A stretch of 64,000 nucleotides of DNA from Gluconacetobacter dulcium (GCF_014174165.1 NZ_JABEQN010000015.1:55535-119534); one strand, 5' to 3'. Counted from the first letter of the stretch, positions 8,949-18,420 are shown. The notes: generated by a model from the letters alone, not told the origin. Program-made: numbers and translations.

Positions 8949-9443
8949 TCAGGCAGCGCGTGAGGACAGGGCCGACGGCAGGTCGGCGATCGAACGGTCG
9001 ACGATCTGCTGTCCGGTTTCGGCCGGAAGGGCAATCGTCAGCGCGTCGCGCGTGGCCTGAACCGCCACGTCGATCGCCACCTGACGGACTTCACGCACCG
9101 CGCTGCGCTCGGAGGCGGCGATACGGTCGCGGGCCATCTGCTCGCGACGGGCGGCCACGGCCTCGGCCTCGCGCTTCGCGTCCTCGGCAATCCGGCTGGC
9201 TTCGGCCAGCGAATGCTCGACCAGGGCGCGGGCCTCGGCCAGCGCCGTTTCACGCTCGCGCGTGGCATCCTCAAGCATCTGCTCGGCCTCGCGGCGCAGG
9301 CGTGCGGCTTCGTCGAGGTCGGCGCGGATGCGCTCGGCCCGCGCGTCGAGAGCCGTGGCCAGCGGTGCCCAGATCTTCCTGCCGAACAGGATGAAGAAAA
9401 GGAAGAAGGCGACGGCCGTCCAGAAACGGGGTTCGTGCAGCAT
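8949..9443 (-). CDS. atpF: ATP synthase Fo subunit b
   Basis: A peripheral stalk subunit linking Fo to F1. One N-terminal membrane helix (FWTAVAFFLFFILFG) is followed by a long charged coiled coil (about residues 30-140) rich in Glu, Arg and Ala. Length is 164 aa. It is the last gene of the Fo operon atpI-B-E-F'-F transcribed leftward, 31 bp after the b' gene. The F1 genes are not in the window, which is normal for alphaproteobacteria, where Fo and F1 form separate operons. Confidence 0.95.
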   Translation of the reverse strand: MLHEPRFWTAVAFFLFFILFGRKIWAPLATALDARAERIRADLDEAARLRREAEQMLEDATRERETALAEARALVEHSLAEASRIAEDAKREAEAVAARREQMARDRIAASERSAVREVRQVAIDVAVQATRDALTIALPAETGQQIVDRSIADLPSALSSRAA

Positions 9444-9474
9444 GGTCTTGAACCTGTTCCTTACTGTGGCGCGA

Positions 9475-10086
9475 TCAGAGGCCGCGCGCCGTGGCGGCGT
9501 GGTCTACCGTCCGGGCCACCACATCGGCGGGCACCGATGCACCGGTCACCTGACGCACCAGCGCCTGTGCTGTTTCATCGGCGATCTGGCGCAGTGACCC
9601 GAGGGCAGCCTTGCGCGCAGCGGCGACGCGGGCTTCCGCCTCGTGAATCTCGACGGCCAGGCGGGCGTTCATCTCCTGCGTCTGCCGCAGGGCGCTGAGG
9701 CGCGCGTCCTCGATCACCTTGTCGACATTCGCCTGCGCCTCGGCCATCGCGGTGCGACGGGCCTGATGCAGTTCGTCCACCGCGCCATCGGCTTCGGCCT
9801 TGGCACGACGGGCGATGTCCAGATCGTTGTCGATCGTCTGGCGGCGGCTGGTCAGTACCGCTTCGACCTTCGGCAGCGCCGACCGGCTGAGCAGGACATA
9901 CAGCACCAGGAAGATCACCGCGCCCCAGATCACCTGGCCGATGACGTAGGGGTTGGCGAAATCCAGCTGTGGCATGCCCGCGGCCCGCGCGCCCGGCGCG
10001 GCCATTACCATCACGGGCAAGGCCAGCGCGAGCGGCGTCGCGAGAGACGCCACCCGGCGGATGCTTGAGGCCGCGGAACGTGCCAC
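9475..10086 (-). CDS. atpG: ATP synthase Fo subunit b'
   Basis: The second, divergent b-type stalk subunit typical of phototrophs and alphaproteobacteria, forming a b/b' heterodimer. It is 203 aa long. A signal-like N-terminal stretch ending APGARAAGMPQLDF precedes the membrane anchor (VIGQVIWGAVIFLVLYVLL, about residues 50-68), and a coiled coil fills the rest. Such an N-terminal extension is common in b' subunits. It lies between atpE and atpF with short gaps. The symbol atpG/atpF' is used variably. Confidence 0.94.
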   Translation of the reverse strand: MARSAASSIRRVASLATPLALALPVMVMAAPGARAAGMPQLDFANPYVIGQVIWGAVIFLVLYVLLSRSALPKVEAVLTSRRQTIDNDLDIARRAKAEADGAVDELHQARRTAMAEAQANVDKVIEDARLSALRQTQEMNARLAVEIHEAEARVAAARKAALGSLRQIADETAQALVRQVTGASVPADVVARTVDHAATARGL

Positions 10087-10100
10087 GTTGGTCTCCGGTC

Positions 10101-10325
10101 TCAGACGAACAGGATCAGGAAGGCGATCAGCAGGGCATACAGGGCCACGGCTTCCGTCAGGGCGAAGCCGAGCATGCCCAGGCCGAACACGTGCGGACGC
10201 GCGGCGGGGTTGCGGGCAATGCTGCTGACCAGCGTGGAGAAGATGTTACCCAGGCCGATGCCGACGCCGGCGAGGGCGATAACGGCGATACCGGCACCAA
10301 TTTCCCGGGCTGCAGCGATGTCCAT
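10101..10325 (-). CDS. atpE: ATP synthase Fo subunit c
   Basis: The proteolipid ring subunit (74 aa), a hairpin of two membrane helices. The first helix carries the glycine-rich packing motif [17 protein letters not shown], the loop carries ARNP, and the second carries the ion-binding carboxylate Glu58 in [14 protein letters not shown]. The residues around it look like a proton-type site, with no obvious sodium ligands. It is the third gene of the Fo operon. Confidence 0.97.
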   Translation of the reverse strand: MDIAAAREIGAGIAVIALAGVGIGLGNIFSTLVSSIARNPAARPHVFGLGMLGFALTEAVALYALLIAFLILFV

Positions 10326-10383
10326 AGCGAGGCTTTCCTTGTATTTGGTTCAGGCGTTCAAAAGGGCTGGGGCGACGTCGCGG

Positions 10384-11133
10384 TCAGTGCGCGACCGCCT
10401 CCCGCAGATAGATGCAGGTGAGGATCGCGAAGACGTAGGCTTGCAACGCACCCACCAGCAATTCGAGCGCCATCAGCGCGACATTGATGACCACGGGACC
10501 GACGGCGAGCGCATCGCCGATCAGTCCGAGCCCGGCCAGCATGATCGTGAAGGCGGCGAACATTTCCAGCATCACGTGACCGGCCACCATGTTGGCGAAC
10601 AAACGGATCGACAGGCTCACGGGACGCGACAGGAATGAGAGGATTTCGATCGGCACCAGCAGCGGCGCCAGGGCCATCGGCGCGCCTGCGGGCATGAAAT
10701 GCGCGAAGAATTTCGCGCCCTGCACCTTCAGCGAGACGATCACCGACAGCACGAACACCATCAGCGCCAGCGCAACGGTGACGGCGACATGGCTGGTGAA
10801 GGCGAAGGAGAAGGGCAGCAGGCCTAGATAATTGCCGGCCAGGATGAAGAAGAACAGCGTGAAGACGAACGGGAAGAACGCACGCCCCTCCGGACCGATC
10901 GTATCCACGGCCATGTTATGAATGAAATCGTAGCAGATTTCAGCCGCTGCCTGCAGGCGACCCGGCACCACGGCCTTGGGACGCATGCCCACATACAGAA
11001 ATGCCAGCACCGCGACCGAGGCCACGATCATCATGAGGGGCGACTGACTGAAACGCAGCGCCTCGCCCAGGCCACCCAGAACGGGATGGAGCTCGAACTG
11101 ACCCAATGCGTCGATGGTGGATCCGGCCGCCAA
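10384..11133 (-). CDS. atpB: ATP synthase Fo subunit a (TTG start)
   Basis: The membrane channel subunit that works with the c-ring for proton translocation. About five to six membrane segments are visible. The essential arginine lies in SLSIRLFANMVAGHVM, and C-terminal helix residues are normal. The open frame runs to 11220, but the upstream part overlaps atpI and is not conserved. A TTG at 11133, preceded by GAGGGA, gives MAAGSTIDALGQFELHP and 249 residues, the usual length. It starts 14 bp after the atpI stop, consistent with translational coupling. Confidence 0.95.
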   Translation of the reverse strand: MAAGSTIDALGQFELHPVLGGLGEALRFSQSPLMMIVASVAVLAFLYVGMRPKAVVPGRLQAAAEICYDFIHNMAVDTIGPEGRAFFPFVFTLFFFILAGNYLGLLPFSFAFTSHVAVTVALALMVFVLSVIVSLKVQGAKFFAHFMPAGAPMALAPLLVPIEILSFLSRPVSLSIRLFANMVAGHVMLEMFAAFTIMLAGLGLIGDALAVGPVVINVALMALELLVGALQAYVFAILTCIYLREAVAH

Positions 11134-11146
11134 CTTCGTCTTCCCT

Positions 11147-11488
11147 CTACCGTTCCGGCCCCGCATCCGGGCCCGGCTTGTCCTCCAGGGCGTCCTGCGG
11201 CCTGACGAGACGCCAGACATTCAGTACGCCCGCGGCCCCGCCCAGTAATGAAAACAGGATCAGGAACACCGGGCGACAGCCCAGCCAACGATCGAGCCCC
11301 CATCCCATCGCGACCCCGACGACCAGGCCCGCCACCATTTCGATGCCGGCCCGCAGAACGGTGCCTACGGTGGTGATGTCGTTACCTTGCGACCCTGCCT
11401 CGGCTGCCCGGTTCGGATTGTTCCGATCCATGGCCTGCTTCAGGCGCTTGTCGAAGGCGTGACGGGAGCTGTCCGTTTCCTTACCCAA
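11147..11488 (-). CDS. atpI: AtpI-family ATP synthase assembly protein (TTG start)
   Basis: A 113-residue membrane protein of the AtpI family, thought to help assemble the c-ring. Two hydrophobic segments are seen (about residues 47-66 with GIEMVAGLVVGVAMGWGLD, and about 70-90). The acidic and glycine residues between them are typical. The start is TTG, preceded by a strong GGAGG at eight bases. It is the first gene of the Fo operon; a near-consensus -35 lies about 55 bp upstream. Confidence 0.9.
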   Translation of the reverse strand: MGKETDSSRHAFDKRLKQAMDRNNPNRAAEAGSQGNDITTVGTVLRAGIEMVAGLVVGVAMGWGLDRWLGCRPVFLILFSLLGGAAGVLNVWRLVRPQDALEDKPGPDAGPER

Positions 11489-11517
11489 TTTTTACACCTC
11501 CAGGCAGGTGCAGGCGC

Positions 11518-11546
11518 TAGCTAACGATGCGGCAGAAACCTGTCAA
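11518..11546 (-). promoter_or_regulatory. Possible promoter of the atpI-atpBEF operon
   Basis: On the minus strand a perfect TTGACA (11541-11546) is followed after 17 bases by TAGCTA (11518-11523), a poor -10. It is the only candidate I see in the 267-bp gap upstream of atpI. Confidence 0.3.
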
Positions 11547-11590
11547 GCAAACGCTTTTGTTTCGGGACGCGGAAAAGCGGCGCCCCTGCT

Positions 11591-11615
11591 CTGTCACGCA
11601 TGGAATGGGTGACAG
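11591..11615. other. Inverted repeat between atp operon and upstream gene
   Basis: CTGTCAC (11591-11597) and GTGACAG (11609-11615) form perfect 7-bp arms with an 11-base spacer. No T-run follows on either strand. It could be a protein-binding site or a weak hairpin. Nothing else is evident in 11489-11755. Confidence 0.3.
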
Positions 11616-11755
11616 TTCCCGGCATGGCTGCCCCGGAGGCACAGATGACATCGCGTTAATGCAATACAGGAATATCAGACATGATTTTATTGCATGAGCA
11701 ACGACAGCGCTTTCCTGGGCTTCCCGTTCCCCGAAACGCCAGTCCGACCCGGCTT

Positions 11756-12487
11756 TTACGGATGAACGCTGCCACCGGGGATTTCGTCATAAGCCGCACT
11801 GCCCGGGAAGGGACCCGCCACCGGAGCGGCAGCCGGAGCGACATGGACGGTCTGGCCCATCGCCGGACCGATTTCCCTGGCGTCGATGGCGGTCCCGAGC
11901 GCACTGGTGCTGCCATTGCCCACGGCATGCAGGGTCTGGCCCGGTTTCAGCCATGCGGCCAGGCGCGTCGCTTCCGCCGGTGCGAGGTGAATCACGCTGT
12001 AATCCTGCATCACCGCGCCCACCAGCCGGCCATGCAGGCTGTAGAGCGGCGCGCGGACCGTGCCGTCTATCACGATATCCGGCCCGGACGTGGTGACCGG
12101 CAGCCGGGCGGATATTGTTTCGGCATCCTCGACCGCGCGGCCGCGCTGGTCTTCGATCTCGTAAGCGCGGACGATAGGCAGGTCGCGTCCGTGCAGGCCG
12201 CGTGCGGAAATCTTCTCGCCCGGCTTGACCAGGCTGGCCACGGCCAGCCCGAGTTCGTGCGAGCACAGGATTTCGGTGCCGTCGGTGAGGATCAGGCCGT
12301 CGATATCGCCGCCCGGCGTCGGCAGATAATGCGCCACCGTGCCGGTCGTGACCGGCAGCGGCGATAAATCATAGGCCGAGACCGGCTGGCTGGCAGCCAT
12401 CGCCGGGCCGGCGATCAGGACTGACAGACCGGCCATCGCCGGAAGAAGGTGGGAACGCCGCACACTCGCCATGCCTGCTCTCGTCAT
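11756..12487 (-). CDS. Exported protein of unknown function
   Basis: A 243-residue secreted or periplasmic protein that I do not recognise. A signal peptide is clear (RRSHLLPAMAGLSVLIAGPAMA, cleavage near ASQP). The mature part is beta-rich, with GDIDGLILTDGTEILCSHEL and two repeats of a hydrophobic VKPGEKISARG / LKPGQTLHAVG type that suggest OB-like small barrels. Proline- and alanine-rich sequence ends the protein. ATG 12487 was chosen; ATG 12472 is a plausible alternative just before the signal sequence. The purH stop is 97 bp upstream on the same strand. Confidence 0.7.
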   Translation of the reverse strand: MTRAGMASVRRSHLLPAMAGLSVLIAGPAMAASQPVSAYDLSPLPVTTGTVAHYLPTPGGDIDGLILTDGTEILCSHELGLAVASLVKPGEKISARGLHGRDLPIVRAYEIEDQRGRAVEDAETISARLPVTTSGPDIVIDGTVRAPLYSLHGRLVGAVMQDYSVIHLAPAEATRLAAWLKPGQTLHAVGNGSTSALGTAIDAREIGPAMGQTVHVAPAAAPVAGPFPGSAAYDEIPGGSVHP

Positions 12488-12584
12488 CTGCCTGATCGTC
12501 TTTTTCCATCGTCCCGGAACGGATCCGCCGGGCGGGATAGTGAAGTCGATCCCGCCCGGCGCGACAATCCCCCGAGGAAGAGGA

Positions 12585-14162
12585 TCAGTGCCGGAAGTGG
12601 CGCATACCTGTGAACACCATGGCGATGCCGGCACGGTCGGCGGCGGCGATCACCTCGTCATCGCGGATCGACCCGCCGGGCTGGATCACGGCCGTGGCTC
12701 CCGCCGCGATCGCGGCCTCCAGCCCGTCGGCGAACGGGAAGAAGGCGTCGGACGCCACCACGCTGCCTGCCGTCAACGGCTGGTCGAGCCCTGCGGCGCG
12801 CGAGGCGTCCGCCCCCTTGATCGCGGCGATGCGCGCGGAATCCACGCGGCTCATCTGGCCCGCGCCGATCCCGACCGTGGCCTGATCCTTGGCGTAGATG
12901 ATGGCATTCGACTTTACGTGCTTGCACACGCGGAAGGCGAAGATCAGATCCGCCATTTCGGCCTCGGTCGGGGCGCGCTGCGTCACCACCTTCAGTTCGG
13001 CCGGGACGATGCGGCCGTTATCGCGCGTCTGGGCCAGGAAGCCGCCCGCGACCGAGCGGATGATCACGCCTCCTTCGGCCGGATCGGGCAGCGCGCCGGT
13101 CAGCAGCAGGCGCAGGTTCTTCTTGCGCGACAGGATCTCGCGTGCCTCGTCCGTCGCGTCGGGGGCCACGATCACCTCGGTGAAGATGGCGGCGATGCGT
13201 GCCGCGGCCTCGGCGTCCAGCGTGCGGTTCAGGGCGACGATGCCGCCGAAGGCCGAGACCGGGTCGCAGCGCAGCGCCAGGTCCCATGCCGCCGACAGGC
13301 TGTCGGCGGTCGCGATGCCGCACGGGTTGGCATGTTTGACGATGACCACCGCCGGCGCATCGAATTCCGCCACCGCCTCGAACGCGGCGTCGGTATCATT
13401 CAGATTGTTGTAGGACAGCGCCTTGCCCTGGATCTGCCGCGCGGTGGCGACGCCGGGGCGGTTGCTGCCATCGGCGTAGAAAGCCGCCTGCTGGTGCGGG
13501 TTTTCGCCGTAGCGCAGGCTTTCCCGACGCTGGCCCGCCACCGTCAGGCGCTCGGGCAGCACGTCGCCGCGCTGGGCGGCGAACCAGGCGGCGATGGCGG
13601 CGTCATAGGCGGCGGTGCGGGCATAGGCCGCGCCGGCCAGCGCGCGCCGTGCTTCCAGCGTGGTGCCGCCTTCCGACAGCGCCGCGATGATGGCGCCATA
13701 TTGCGCCGGGTCGGTCAGGACCACGACGTGATCGTGGTTCTTGGACGCGGCGCGGATCAATGCCGGACCGCCGATATCGATATTCTCGATACAGTCCTCG
13801 GCGCCGGCACCGGAGGCGACCGTGGCCTCGAACGGGTAGAGATTCACCGCGATCAGGTCGATCGGCGCGATGCCGTGCTGTTCCATCTGCGCGACATGGG
13901 CCGGCAGGTCGCGGCGGCCCAGGATACCGCCATGGATCTGCGGCACCAGCGTCTTGACCCGGCCATCGAGGATTTCAGGAAAGCCGGTATGGTCCGATAC
14001 CTCGGTCACCTTCAACCCGGCCTCGCGCAGGGCACGGGCCGATCCGCCGGTCGAGAGGATCTCGGCCCCATGCGCGATCAGGGCGCGGGCGAGGTCGAGC
14101 AACCCCGTCTTGTCGGAAACGGAAATCAGGGCACGGCGGACCGGCACGGGCGTCTGGGTCAT
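12585..14162 (-). CDS. purH: Bifunctional AICAR transformylase/IMP cyclohydrolase
   Basis: Catalyses the last two steps of IMP synthesis. The N-terminal MGS-fold cyclohydrolase domain (about 1-200) has [17 protein letters not shown] and [13 protein letters not shown]. The C-terminal AICAR transformylase domain has [25 protein letters not shown] and [13 protein letters not shown]. Length (525 aa) is normal. The segment usually KTLHPK reads KTLVPQ (K70 kept), a conservative clade variant as far as I can judge. It stands alone, with a family I repeat about 120 bp upstream. Confidence 0.97.
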   Translation of the reverse strand: MTQTPVPVRRALISVSDKTGLLDLARALIAHGAEILSTGGSARALREAGLKVTEVSDHTGFPEILDGRVKTLVPQIHGGILGRRDLPAHVAQMEQHGIAPIDLIAVNLYPFEATVASGAGAEDCIENIDIGGPALIRAASKNHDHVVVLTDPAQYGAIIAALSEGGTTLEARRALAGAAYARTAAYDAAIAAWFAAQRGDVLPERLTVAGQRRESLRYGENPHQQAAFYADGSNRPGVATARQIQGKALSYNNLNDTDAAFEAVAEFDAPAVVIVKHANPCGIATADSLSAAWDLALRCDPVSAFGGIVALNRTLDAEAAARIAAIFTEVIVAPDATDEAREILSRKKNLRLLLTGALPDPAEGGVIIRSVAGGFLAQTRDNGRIVPAELKVVTQRAPTEAEMADLIFAFRVCKHVKSNAIIYAKDQATVGIGAGQMSRVDSARIAAIKGADASRAAGLDQPLTAGSVVASDAFFPFADGLEAAIAAGATAVIQPGGSIRDDEVIAAADRAGIAMVFTGMRHFRH

Positions 14163-14279
14163 CGCGGGGGCGACCTTTCACGATTGGGCGGCAGGAAAGC
14201 CCGCGTCCTTAGTCCAACCTGGGCGGACGGAGCAACAGACGTGTGGGCGGGGCTGTCGTATCCGCAGGGGAGGTCTTCT

Positions 14280-14399
14280 GTTCTTTTTTGCAAAAAAGAA
14301 CCAAAAAACTCTGATCCGGTCGGGAGCCTTGTGGTCGGGACATGCGCTGTCCCTGAACGATTGAAAGTCTTTTTGCTTCTTTTTCTTCAGAAAAAGAAG
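14280..14399 (+). repeat. Family I three-hairpin intergenic repeat, copy b
   Basis: A complete copy in A-to-B orientation: hairpin A at 14280-14301, and hairpin B at 14376-14399. The central arms are partly degraded (CGGTCGGG versus CCTGAACG). The last codons and stop of pabC lie inside hairpin B. Confidence 0.9.
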
Positions 14400-15184
14400 A
14401 AACCTTTCCGCACCGTTTCGATCATGTCTCGCGCGATCGGCAAAGGCGCGCCATCCAGACTGACGACCGGCCGAACCGACAGGCTGTTAACCAGAATAGC
14501 CCCCCCGGCGAGATCATCCGGCATCAGCGAGGCTTCCGCGACCAGACCGGCTTCCAGCAGCACGGCCCGCGCGATGCCGGGCAGCGCGCCGTCCGCGACC
14601 GGGGGCGTCAGCAAGCGCCCGTCACGCAGGGCGAGCACGGTGCTGACGGTGCTTTCGGCCACCTGGCCCGCGCCGTTCAACAGCAGCGCGTCGTCGGCGC
14701 CGCGCTGCTCGGCTTCCAGTCGGGCCAGGATATTGGGCAGGTAATTCAGGCTTTTGATCCGTGAGAGGGGAGAGTGCGCGTCGCGCCGGATCCGGGTGCT
14801 GACGATCAGGCTTGCTGGCCCCGGCGCGGGTGCGGCCGGAAAGGGTGCGATCAGAAGCGTGGGATGCGGCCGGGGGGGCGGGAGCAGGCCGCGCGGGCCA
14901 CAGCCGCGCGTCAGCGTGAGGCGCAAGGTGCCCTCGTCCAGGGTATTCCGGCGTACGACCTGATGCAGGGCAGCTTCGATCGCGTCCAGGTCGGGTTCGG
15001 GGAACAGGAGTGTCGCCGCGCCGTCGCGCAGCCGGTCGAGGTGGCGCGGGAGATGGGCGATATGGCCGGCCGAGACCCGCATGGTCTCGAACAATCCGTC
15101 GCCCAGGGTCAGGCCGCGATCGGCGGGGTCGATCCGCGCCGCGTCCCGCGCGATCAGGCGGTCGTCGAGCCAGAGGAAATTCAT
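14387..15184 (-). CDS. pabC: Aminodeoxychorismate lyase (class IV PLP aminotransferase fold)
   Basis: A PLP enzyme converting 4-amino-4-deoxychorismate to p-aminobenzoate and pyruvate for folate. Family sequence includes DRGLTLGDGLFETMRV, the lysine-bearing SRIKSLNYLPNILARLEA, VAESTVSTVLAL and GIARAVLLE. The start ATG at 15184 overlaps the pabB stop by four bases (ATGA), so translation is coupled. The D-amino-acid/branched-chain aminotransferase relatives share this fold, but pairing with pabB supports PabC. The C terminus reads RKGFFFF and ends inside a family I repeat, so the native tail was probably replaced. Confidence 0.9.
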   Translation of the reverse strand: MNFLWLDDRLIARDAARIDPADRGLTLGDGLFETMRVSAGHIAHLPRHLDRLRDGAATLLFPEPDLDAIEAALHQVVRRNTLDEGTLRLTLTRGCGPRGLLPPPRPHPTLLIAPFPAAPAPGPASLIVSTRIRRDAHSPLSRIKSLNYLPNILARLEAEQRGADDALLLNGAGQVAESTVSTVLALRDGRLLTPPVADGALPGIARAVLLEAGLVAEASLMPDDLAGGAILVNSLSVRPVVSLDGAPLPIARDMIETVRKGFFFF

Positions 15185-16560
15185 GGTATCGCCTCGAACA
15201 GGGCCAGGAGCGGGGCGATTTTCAGGCACATTTCCGCGTATTCCCGCTGGGGGTCCGACAGGATCGTGATCCCGCCGCCCGCCGCCGCCACGATCGTATC
15301 GGGGGTCGCGGCCAGGGCGCGGATGATGACTGAACTGTCCATGGCACCATCGGTTCCGATGCGGAAAACGATCCCGCAATAGGGTCCGCGATCCGTTTCC
15401 TCCAGTTCGTCGATGATGCGCATTGCCTGATGCTTCGGCGCGCCCGTCACCGATCCGGGCGGCAGGGAGGCGCGGAGCAGGTCGATCGCGTCCTGCCCCG
15501 GTGCGAGCGTCGCCGCGACTTCGGAGACCAGATGATGGACATGGGCGAAGGTTTCGACCGACAGCAGTTCGGGCACGCTGACGCTGCCGATCCGCGCCAC
15601 GCGGCCCAGATCGTTGCGCATCAGGTCCACGATCATCAGGTTCTCCGCCCGCTCCTTGTCGTCCGCGGCCAGGTCGGCGCGGAGACGGTCGTCCTGCTCG
15701 GGCGTGGTGCCACGCGGGCGGGTGCCCTTGATCGGCCTCGTCCGCGCCACCCGGTCGCGCCCCAGATGCACGAACCGCTCGGGGGAGGCCGACAGCAGGC
15801 TGAATGCCCCCCCGCAGGCCAGCCATGCACCGAACGGCGCCGGCACGGCCCGACGCAGCGCCCGGTAGATGTCGATATCGGCCAGGCCATGCGGTCGCCG
15901 GGCGACATGACGGCCGGTGATGTTGACCTGAAAGATCTCGCCGGCGGAGATCCGCTCGACCGCCGCCGCCACGGCGGCGACATAGTGATCCGGGGTGCGG
16001 TCGGGCACGAATGGGGCGGGCGGGAGCGTCACGGGCGGCGGGGCCGGGGGCAGCGCGGCCCATTCGGCATGGAATGCGGCGAACAATTGATCCGCGTCCG
16101 GACGGATGGTCGCCAGATGCACCTGACGATGCTCGCGATCGAACAGCAGCGCATGGTCGTACAGGGCTGCCGACAGGTCCGGTCGGGTGGGATCGGGCTG
16201 GTGGCGGGTCGGGATTCCCTCGGCCCATTGCCCCACACCGTACCCAGCAAACCCGATGACACCGCCGGCGAACGGCCACGGCCCGGTGTCCGCGACCGGT
16301 GCCAGGGCCAGAAGAGTCCTGAGCGCCTGGAGAGGGTCGGTGCCGGCTACGGGCACGCCGTCACGCCGGCAGAGGCCGCCGCGCCACTCCAGCACATGAA
16401 CGGGACGGCGGCACAGGATGATCCAGCGGGCGCGCGGACCGGGCGCGCCGCCGCTGTCCAGGCAGGCCAGCCATGGCTCGTCCCGCCATGCCCACAGCAC
16501 ATCGTCCGGGTCTCGCCACGGCAGGAATGTGGTCGTTACGATGCCGGCTGGCCGGTCCAT
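15181..16560 (-). CDS. pabB: Aminodeoxychorismate synthase component I
   Basis: Converts chorismate and ammonia to aminodeoxychorismate. The chorismate-binding domain occupies the C-terminal two thirds, with the diagnostic PIKGT (PabB and salvage-type lysine, instead of the anthranilate-synthase PIAGT). DLMRNDLGRVARIGSV and LPPGSVTGAPKHQAMRIIDE are also conserved. Length is 459 aa. It lies upstream of and overlaps pabC. The glutaminase partner PabA is not in the window. A TrpE assignment is less likely because of the lysine. Confidence 0.93.
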   Translation of the reverse strand: MDRPAGIVTTTFLPWRDPDDVLWAWRDEPWLACLDSGGAPGPRARWIILCRRPVHVLEWRGGLCRRDGVPVAGTDPLQALRTLLALAPVADTGPWPFAGGVIGFAGYGVGQWAEGIPTRHQPDPTRPDLSAALYDHALLFDREHRQVHLATIRPDADQLFAAFHAEWAALPPAPPPVTLPPAPFVPDRTPDHYVAAVAAAVERISAGEIFQVNITGRHVARRPHGLADIDIYRALRRAVPAPFGAWLACGGAFSLLSASPERFVHLGRDRVARTRPIKGTRPRGTTPEQDDRLRADLAADDKERAENLMIVDLMRNDLGRVARIGSVSVPELLSVETFAHVHHLVSEVAATLAPGQDAIDLLRASLPPGSVTGAPKHQAMRIIDELEETDRGPYCGIVFRIGTDGAMDSSVIIRALAATPDTIVAAAGGGITILSDPQREYAEMCLKIAPLLALFEAIP

Positions 16561-16566
16561 CGGACC

Positions 16567-18420
16567 TTACGTCCCGGTAGCGAAATCGTCGATCAGGTCC
16601 ATGACCTCGGCGACATCCGAGGCTTCCATCACCCGGTGGGCCAGGCGGCGGCAATCCTCGAAAGACAGGGCGCGCACCGTCTTCTTGACCCGAGGCACCG
16701 CCGAGGCGGTCATGGAGAACGAGCGCAGGCCCAGGCCGATCAGCAGCGGCACCACGCGCGGGTCGCCCGCGATCTCGCCGCAGAGCGAAATGGGGCGATA
16801 CTGGCGTAGCGCGGCCTCGGTCGCGGCCTGGATCAGGCGCAGTACGGCCGGGTGGAGCGGGTGGTAGAGCGACGCGACCTCGGCGGAGGCCCGATCCACC
16901 GCCAGCGTGTACATCGTCAGGTCGTTGGTGCCGATGGCCAGGAATTCGGCCTCCTGCGCCAGCGCGTCCCCCATGATGGCGGCGGCCGGGGTTTCGACCA
17001 TGATGCCCAGCGGTGGCAGGCTGTCGCCCAGCGGTATGCCCTTGCGACGCAGCCGGCGGGCCACGCGATGATAGATCTCCCGCGCCTCGCGCAGTTCGGG
17101 CACGATCGTGACCATCGGCAGCATCACTCGGACCGGGCCGGCGACGGATGCCTTGAGGATGGCGGCGAACTGGGTTTCCAACACGGCGGGATGGCGCAGC
17201 AGCAGGCGCAGCCCGCGCATGCCCAGCGCGGGGTTGATGGTGTCGCCTTCCTGATTCAGCCCGGCGCGCTCCAGGGCTTCGCTGTGCTTCTCGCCGCCCC
17301 AGTCCACGACGCGGATCGTGGTGGTATCGCCCGCCATCGTGCCGATGATCTCGGCATAGATCGCCGCCTGCCGGTCTTCGTCCGGCATGGCTTCGGCATT
17401 CATGAACAGGAATTCGGTGCGCAGCAGGCCGATGCCCGAGGCGCCGGACTGGGCGATCAGCGGCAGTTCGGCCGGCAGTTCCAGATTGGCCTGCAATTGC
17501 AGTTTCTCGCCGCTGGACAGGCGGGCGGGCAGACGGCGCAAACGGCCCAGCGCCTGCCGTTCGCGCGCATGGTCGGCCACGCCGCGGCGGGCGACCGCCA
17601 GTGTCTCCTCGTCCGGGTCGATCACCACCTGGCCCGTCGTGCCGTCCACCACCATGGTCGCGCCGTCGCGCGCGCGCGCCGTGAGCCCGTGGGCGGCCAG
17701 CACGGTGGGAATGCCCAGCGCACGGAGCATGATGGCGGTGTGATCGGTCGATCCGCCCTCCTCGGTCGCGACCGCGACGATGCGCGAGGGATCGATCAGC
17801 GCCGCGTCGGCGGGGCGCAACTGCTCGGCGACCAGCACCGTGCCGGCGGGCACCGCGCTGAAGGAACGGAACGGCGCGCGGCCCAGATTGCGCATCAGGC
17901 GCTGGCCGATTTCACGAAACTCGCCGGCGCGGCGTTGGGCGGCCGCGGCATCCTCGCCGCCGAATTGGGCTCCGTCGTGCAGCAGGGCCTGCGCCAGGCT
18001 CTCGGTTTCCTCGCGAACCGCCAGTTCCGCCGTGCGCCCGTCGCGGACGATCCGGTCGTGAATGCCGCGTTGCAGGCGCGAGGGGCCGAGCATCCGGCGA
18101 TAGACTTCCAGCAGCGAGCCGATCTCGATCTGACCATCCTCGGGCAGGATCGCCAGCCGGTCGCGCAGTCGCTCGATCTGCCGCACCGAGCGTTCGATCG
18201 CCTCGGCCAGCCGCGCCAGTTCATGGTCCGGGTCGTCGGTACGGGCGGAGGCGTCGATATCCGGCGCGGGGCTTTCCAGCACCAGCATCGCCGGGCCGAT
18301 CGCCACGCCACCGACCGTCGCGTCACCGCTCAGGCGGATTTCGGCCGTTGCCGGGGCCGCGCTCCGGGGGCGGCGCCGGCGGCGGGGAGGAACCTGGTCG
18401 GGGGTGTCAGTCGTCTTCAT
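16567..18420 (-). CDS. ptsI: Phosphoenolpyruvate-protein phosphotransferase (Enzyme I)
   Basis: Transfers phosphate from PEP to HPr. It has no N-terminal GAF domain, so it is PtsI rather than PtsP. The N terminus is Arg-rich (PPRRRRRPRS). The phospho-histidine is H227 in GGSTDHTAIMLRALGIP. The PEP-binding barrel keeps GIGLLRTEFLFM, LPMVTIVPE, GTNDLTMYTLAVDR and LCGEIAGDP. It follows ptsH with a 14-bp overlap in a cluster that lacks any sugar EIIB/EIIC, so the phosphorelay is probably regulatory, as in other alphaproteobacteria. Confidence 0.95.
   Translation of the reverse strand: MKTTDTPDQVPPRRRRRPRSAAPATAEIRLSGDATVGGVAIGPAMLVLESPAPDIDASARTDDPDHELARLAEAIERSVRQIERLRDRLAILPEDGQIEIGSLLEVYRRMLGPSRLQRGIHDRIVRDGRTAELAVREETESLAQALLHDGAQFGGEDAAAAQRRAGEFREIGQRLMRNLGRAPFRSFSAVPAGTVLVAEQLRPADAALIDPSRIVAVATEEGGSTDHTAIMLRALGIPTVLAAHGLTARARDGATMVVDGTTGQVVIDPDEETLAVARRGVADHARERQALGRLRRLPARLSSGEKLQLQANLELPAELPLIAQSGASGIGLLRTEFLFMNAEAMPDEDRQAAIYAEIIGTMAGDTTTIRVVDWGGEKHSEALERAGLNQEGDTINPALGMRGLRLLLRHPAVLETQFAAILKASVAGPVRVMLPMVTIVPELREAREIYHRVARRLRRKGIPLGDSLPPLGIMVETPAAAIMGDALAQEAEFLAIGTNDLTMYTLAVDRASAEVASLYHPLHPAVLRLIQAATEAALRQYRPISLCGEIAGDPRVVPLLIGLGLRSFSMTASAVPRVKKTVRALSFEDCRRLAHRVMEASDVAEVMDLIDDFATGT

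Noticed and set aside
12471..14744. 757-codon plus-strand ORF across purH
   Set aside because: Entirely opposite purH and the repeat, with no recognisable motif; an artefact of high GC third positions.
15185..16279. Upstream extension of the pabC frame
   Set aside because: This part lies in another frame of pabB and is not conserved; the ATG overlapping the pabB stop is the real start.
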